From Streptomyces sp. SCUT-3 (GTDB lineage: Bacteria; Actinomycetota; Actinomycetes; Streptomycetales; Streptomycetaceae): DNA of 64,000 bases. This document shows positions 62,740 to 64,000 of the stretch, piece after piece. Location: positions 4,378,501 through 4,442,500 of the forward strand of contig NZ_CP046907.1 in NCBI RefSeq assembly GCF_014083985.1, read 5' to 3'. Every line of letters starts with the position of its first letter. Position 1 is the stretch's first letter. Below the pieces are notes generated by a model. That model was not told the DNA's origin and searched no databases. It saw nothing but the letters and a program-made list of their open reading frames with translations. A program made the translations under genes and the position numbers.

Positions 62740-64000
62740 ATGACTGCCAGGACCGGACGGGGGCTCGCGGCGACCGCGGCGGCCGGCGCGATACTGGCCG
62801 CGACGGCGGCCTGCTCGGTGCCGAGCAGCGGCGGCGGGAACAGCGGCGGCAGCGGGGACGGCGGGAGCGGCGGGAGCGGCGCCGGGGACGGTACCTCCCT
62901 CGTCGTCGGAATCGCCCAGGAACCCGAGACCCTCAACCCGCTCCTCGGCTACGGCAAGGACGGCAACTCCAAGATCTTCGACGGCCTGCTCACCCACGAC
63001 GCCGGAATGAAGCTGCGGCCCGCCCTCGCCGAGGAACTTCCCGACGTCTCCGACGACGGCCGCACCTACACCTACCGGCTGCGCGAGGGCGTCGAGTTCA
63101 GCGACGGCGAGGAACTCACCGCCGAGGACGTCGTCTTCACCTACGAGACCATCCTCGACGAGGGCACCAACAACCCCTCCAAGGGCGAACTCGACGCCGT
63201 CGCCGACGTCCGGGCGAAGGACGACCGCACCGTCGTCTTCCGCCTGAAGTACCCCTACGCGCCCTTCGCCGAGCGCACCGTCCTGCCGATCGTCCCCGAG
63301 CACGCCGCGGGCAAGGGGGACGTCAACACCGGCCCGTTCAACACCGCCCCGATCGGCACCGGCCCCTACGTGCTCACCGGCTGGAGCCGCGGCGAGAAGC
63401 TCACCCTGAAGGCCAACCCCGACCACTGGGGCGGCGCGCCGAAGGTCGAGCGGCTCACCATGGCCGTCGTCGAGGACGACGACGTCCGCGCCACCCGGCT
63501 GCGCTCCGGCGACCTCGACGCCGCCGTCCTCCCCCGGCCCTCGCGGCCGGATTCGAGGACGACGAGGGCCGCAGGCGGATCGACGCCCGCACCGCCGACT
63601 ACCGCGCCGTCACCCTGCCCACCGGCAACAAGGTCACCGGCGACACCGCCGTCCGCCGCGCCCTGGACACCGCCGTCGACCGCGACGCCATGGTCGACGG
63701 AATCCTCGACGGCGCCGGCCGGGCCGCCCACGGCCCGATCCCGGTCCACAGCCCCTGGTTCGCCGAGGGCACCGAGCGCCCCCACGACCCGGCGAAGGCC
63801 CGGAAGATCCTCGACGAGGCCGGCTGGAAGCCCGGCGAGGACGGCATCCGCACCAAGGACGGCCGCCGCGCCTCCTTCACCCTCTGGTACTTCTCCGGCG
63901 ACAAGCTCCGCCAGGACCACGCCCTCGCATACGCCTCCGACGCAAAGAAGATCGGCATCGAGGTGAAGGTGCAGGCCGGCACCCGCGAGACCGTCCGCGC
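62740..64000 (+). pseudogene. Peptide ABC transporter substrate-binding lipoprotein, frameshifted, runs off the window
   Basis: The reading frame starts at 62740 with a lipoprotein signal (AAGAILAATAAC, Cys near residue 25) and a Gly/Ser linker. A family 5 solute-binding domain follows: VVGIAQEPETLNPLL, YRLREGVEFSDGEELTAEDVVFTYETIL and GTGPYVLTGWSRGEKLTLKANPDHWGG. After DLDAAVLP the frame turns to Arg/Thr/Pro-rich nonsense. The proper sequence (AAGFEDDEGRRRIDARTADYRAVTLPTGNK, then SPWFAEGTERPHDPAKARKILDEAGWKPG) continues in another frame. One missing C in the five-C run at 63531-63535 explains it. Either the gene is broken or the assembly lacks a base. Its transporter genes are presumably beyond the window. 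Confidence 0.8.

Overview
The window is about 70% G+C, uses GTG starts freely, has almost no TTA codons, and carries single-copy housekeeping genes in an order I recognise from Streptomyces: dgt, dnaG with an hrdA-type sigma factor, the fasR-fabD-fabH-acpP-fabF cluster, and aceE next to DUF3052, ahpE and a tellurium-resistance (ter) cluster. I read it as a chromosomal-core segment of a Streptomyces or close relative. I saw no transposase, integrase, CRISPR array, phage gene or rRNA.

Layout. 0-8 kb: dGTPase, a FAD oxidoreductase, DNA primase, an HrdA-like sigma factor, xylulokinase and a small YtxH-like protein. 8.4-9.4 kb: two tRNA-Asn genes with identical bodies, a CAT-anticodon tRNA, and a reverse-strand pseudogene broken by two perfect short tandem duplications. 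9.5-13 kb: an aldehyde dehydrogenase/DUF779 pair with a GAF-domain regulator. 13.2-17.3 kb: the most unusual block, a CHAT protease-TPR-WD40 protein, a two-TM protein with a cysteine-bearing outer domain and a TTA codon, and a divergent trypco1-type (CU044_2847) gene, sharing a 29-bp near-palindrome that could act as a bidirectional promoter/operator. 17.4-27 kb: Ohr/OsmC, MarR with a divergent oxidoreductase, DUF3145, two small enzymes, a large LuxR-type ATPase regulator, a beta-hydroxyacid dehydrogenase family enzyme and a membrane-anchored PQQ-type propeller.

27-34 kb: type II fatty acid synthesis. FasR is followed by a perfect 21-bp inverted repeat, then fabD, fabH, acpP, fabF and an acyl-CoA carboxyltransferase. 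This FabD has an extra C-terminal biotinyl/lipoyl-like domain without the acceptor lysine. 34-45.7 kb: pirin, a serine hydrolase, a MerR/aldo-keto reductase operon with a textbook 19-bp-spacer promoter, a DUF4429/SHOCT protein, two paralogous secreted hydrolases flanking an acyltransferase, a two-component system and two small exported or membrane proteins. 45.9-50.2 kb: aceE, DUF3052 and AhpE.

50.3-60.2 kb: a complete-looking Ter stress module. It has two TerD paralogs, a DUF475/TerC-like membrane protein, a further TerD-like protein, and a divergent TerD with a Pro/Gly/His-rich tail. A biosynthetic arm follows: HpcH/HpaI lyase-like, an 884-aa fusion of two phosphoribosyltransferase-type units, and a HAD phosphatase. 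The last 4 kb hold an O-methyltransferase, an FmdB-like zinc ribbon, an uncharacterised helical protein, and a peptide-ABC-transporter lipoprotein that is frameshifted and runs off the window.

All functions come from reading motifs by eye. No database search was run. Locus and family names are from memory of the families.
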